The position numbers were made by a program, and so were the translations under genes. 18,352 nt of DNA from Pyronema omphalodes (taxonomy: Eukaryota; Ascomycota; Pezizomycetes; Pezizales; Pyronemataceae), in NCBI GenBank assembly GCA_024516155.1, contig JAJJXM010000195.1, positions 1 to 18,352 of the forward strand, written 5' to 3'. Of the stretch, positions 17,686 to 18,352 are shown piece by piece. The notes below the pieces were generated by a model. That model was not told the DNA's origin, searched no databases, and worked only from the letters and a program-made list of their open reading frames with translations. Within the stretch, counting starts at the first letter, position 1; every line of letters begins with the position of its first letter.

Positions 17686-18133
17686 CGCTTAACCGGTGGT
17701 GAGGTAAGCGATGGCGAAGAGTCACGTGAGGAGGCTCTTGCTAAGCGAGCACGAAAATTTCTCGAGAGGAAAGGGGTCCGGAGGGGGGGAAATTTGGGGG
17801 ATCACCACAACCAGTGCTGCTGGTGGGGGGGGGATTTGGGGGGGGGGGGGGGGGGGGGATTTCGGTATGCCGAAACCGAAAATAAGGTCGGTTTGATGAT
17901 TGGGGGGCGGGTGGTGGAGCGGCGTTGATGAAAGTGCCCGGAATCCGGCCCGGAGGTCCCAGAATCGCGTGTTTCCGCTGAATCTCAACGGTAAACGGTA
18001 GCTGGGTTCCGAAAACCGAGATTCGGGGTAATTCCGAGGTAAGAAATCGATTGCCGATTCGAAAATCGGGGAAATTGTTGTTGTTGTCGCAAATGCAGGG
18101 GGGGGGTCAGCGGTTGCTGTGTGGTGTTTGATC
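17686..18133 (-). other. LINE-D 5' UTR
   Basis: Noncoding stretch of 448 bp between the target-site duplication and the ORF1 start. It contains C-runs on the minus strand (9 at 17833-17825 and 21 at 17858-17838) and small hairpins: CCGATT-CGAA-AATCGG (18054-18069) and TTTCGG-TATG-CCGAAA (about 17862-17877). LINEs usually carry an internal promoter here, but no clear motif is visible. The frame open across it at 17722-18333 is chance read-through from LINE-C. Confidence 0.55.
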
Positions 18134-18146
18134 AACGTATTTGCGG
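18134..18146. repeat. 13-bp target-site duplication of LINE-D (5' side)
   Basis: Exact copy of 4885-4897 at the 5' end of LINE-D. It is longer than expected by chance at two predetermined junctions and is also supported by coding continuity of LINE-C. Confidence 0.85.
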
Positions 18147-18352
18147 GTGCGGTGGTGTAGGCGGACTGAAACTGGGGGGGTAGCTGCTTCGTGTGTAGGG
18201 CTAATATTGGCGTCGAGGCGAAAGAGTTCAGAATTCGGCGGAGAGCAGAGTTTTGTTGCGTTTGTAGTAAGTCGGCGAGGCTTTTTTGCCCCGTCCACCA
18301 GATCTCGGAACCAAAGTCGGACCTAGATAGCACACACGCGATGTAAAGTGTT
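18134..18352 (-). pseudogene. LINE-C ORF2, upstream piece (end of RT), partial and frameshifted
   Basis: Part of the same ORF2 as 3550-4897. From the window edge the frame gives SRSDFGSEIWW and NSALRRILNSFASTPILAL, matching LINE-D SRADYGAEIWW and NTALRRILNAFTSTPILAL. After about 18193 the match continues in another frame (EAATPPVSVRL, then TRKYV, versus ESALPPVTIRL and QRKYA in LINE-D), so one base was lost or two gained there. R-K-Y-V is followed at once by the LINE-D 5' end, and LINE-C resumes with R-K-Y-V at 4896. The region corresponds to the RT thumb and the segment before RNase H. The ORF continues beyond the right edge. Confidence 0.82.

Larger units (their letters stand above)
4898..18133 (-). 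mobile_element. LINE-D: nearly complete Tad1-like LINE, split by Gypsy-E
   Basis: Without Gypsy-E this LINE is about 6.9 kb. Read on the minus strand it has a 5' UTR (18133-17686), ORF1 with zinc knuckles (17685-15976), ORF2 (15983-14221 and 7867-5736), a 3' UTR and a (CAAA)n tail at about 4917-4898. A 13-bp direct repeat flanks it, as expected for target-primed reverse transcription. ORF2 encodes an APE-type endonuclease, RT, RNase H and a C-terminal zinc knuckle, the domain set of fungal Tad1-like elements. Clade assignment is by architecture only. The lesions are two frameshifts in ORF1, one near the ORF2 end, and the Gypsy-E insertion. Confidence 0.9.

Noticed and set aside
17722..18333. 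A 203-aa minus-strand frame spanning the LINE-C and LINE-D junction as a gene.
   Set aside because: Its first part is RT of LINE-C and the rest is the LINE-D 5' UTR read by chance; it also runs through a C21 tract.
1..18352. Repeat-induced point mutation (RIP) as the cause of the lesions.
   Set aside because: Most lesions are single-base indels, long frames stay open in several elements, and no excess of TA-rich C-to-T decay is apparent; only the TAG at 12875 fits a CA-to-TA change.
1..18352. tRNA, rRNA, CRISPR arrays, host genes.
   Set aside because: None seen; everything recognisable belongs to retroelements. A host gene with many short exons could be missed by eye, but no unexplained stretch is long enough to make this likely.

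Overview
No host gene is visible in this window. It is a nested cluster of retrotransposons, very probably from a filamentous fungus. Two lines of evidence point to a fungus: Ty3/Gypsy elements with a C-terminal chromodomain and self-priming (Tf1/sushi-type), and LINEs with endonuclease, RT, RNase H and a C-terminal zinc knuckle that resemble the Tad1 clade. The species cannot be named from the sequence.

Layout, using local names. LINE-A (1-358, +) is only the 3' end of a LINE, lying in the 5' LTR of Gypsy-B. Gypsy-B (359-2790, +) keeps the end of its LTR, a small leader ORF, a frameshifted gag and the protease part of pol. LINE-C interrupts Gypsy-B on the minus strand. It is present as two pieces, 2791-4897 (3' UTR and ORF2 C-terminus) and 18134-18352 (the preceding part of ORF2). 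These are the two halves of one element, separated by LINE-D. LINE-D (4898-18133, -) is a nearly full-length element with 5' UTR, ORF1, ORF2 and 3' UTR, flanked by a 13-bp direct repeat at 4885-4897 and 18134-18146. Gypsy-E (7868-14220, +) sits inside the RT domain of LINE-D ORF2. It is a complete 6.35-kb chromovirus with 538-bp LTRs that differ at only 3 positions.

The insertion order can be read directly: Gypsy-B first, then LINE-C, LINE-D and Gypsy-E. LINE-A also came after Gypsy-B. Gypsy-E encodes a leader ORF of 76 codons, Gag with a CCHC knuckle, and Pol in the -1 frame (protease, RT, RNase H, integrase, chromodomain). A single TAG codon in the integrase, just before its catalytic Glu, is the only visible lesion.

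Points most worth a second look: a -1 frameshift signal (GGGAAAT or GGGAAAA plus a downstream stem) at the same place in both Gypsy elements; a 9-nt match between the Gypsy-E primer-binding site and the predicted 5' end of its RNA, indicating self-priming; a short ORF directly upstream of gag in both Gypsy families; and a shared 3'-terminal hairpin followed by tetranucleotide tails in the three LINEs.
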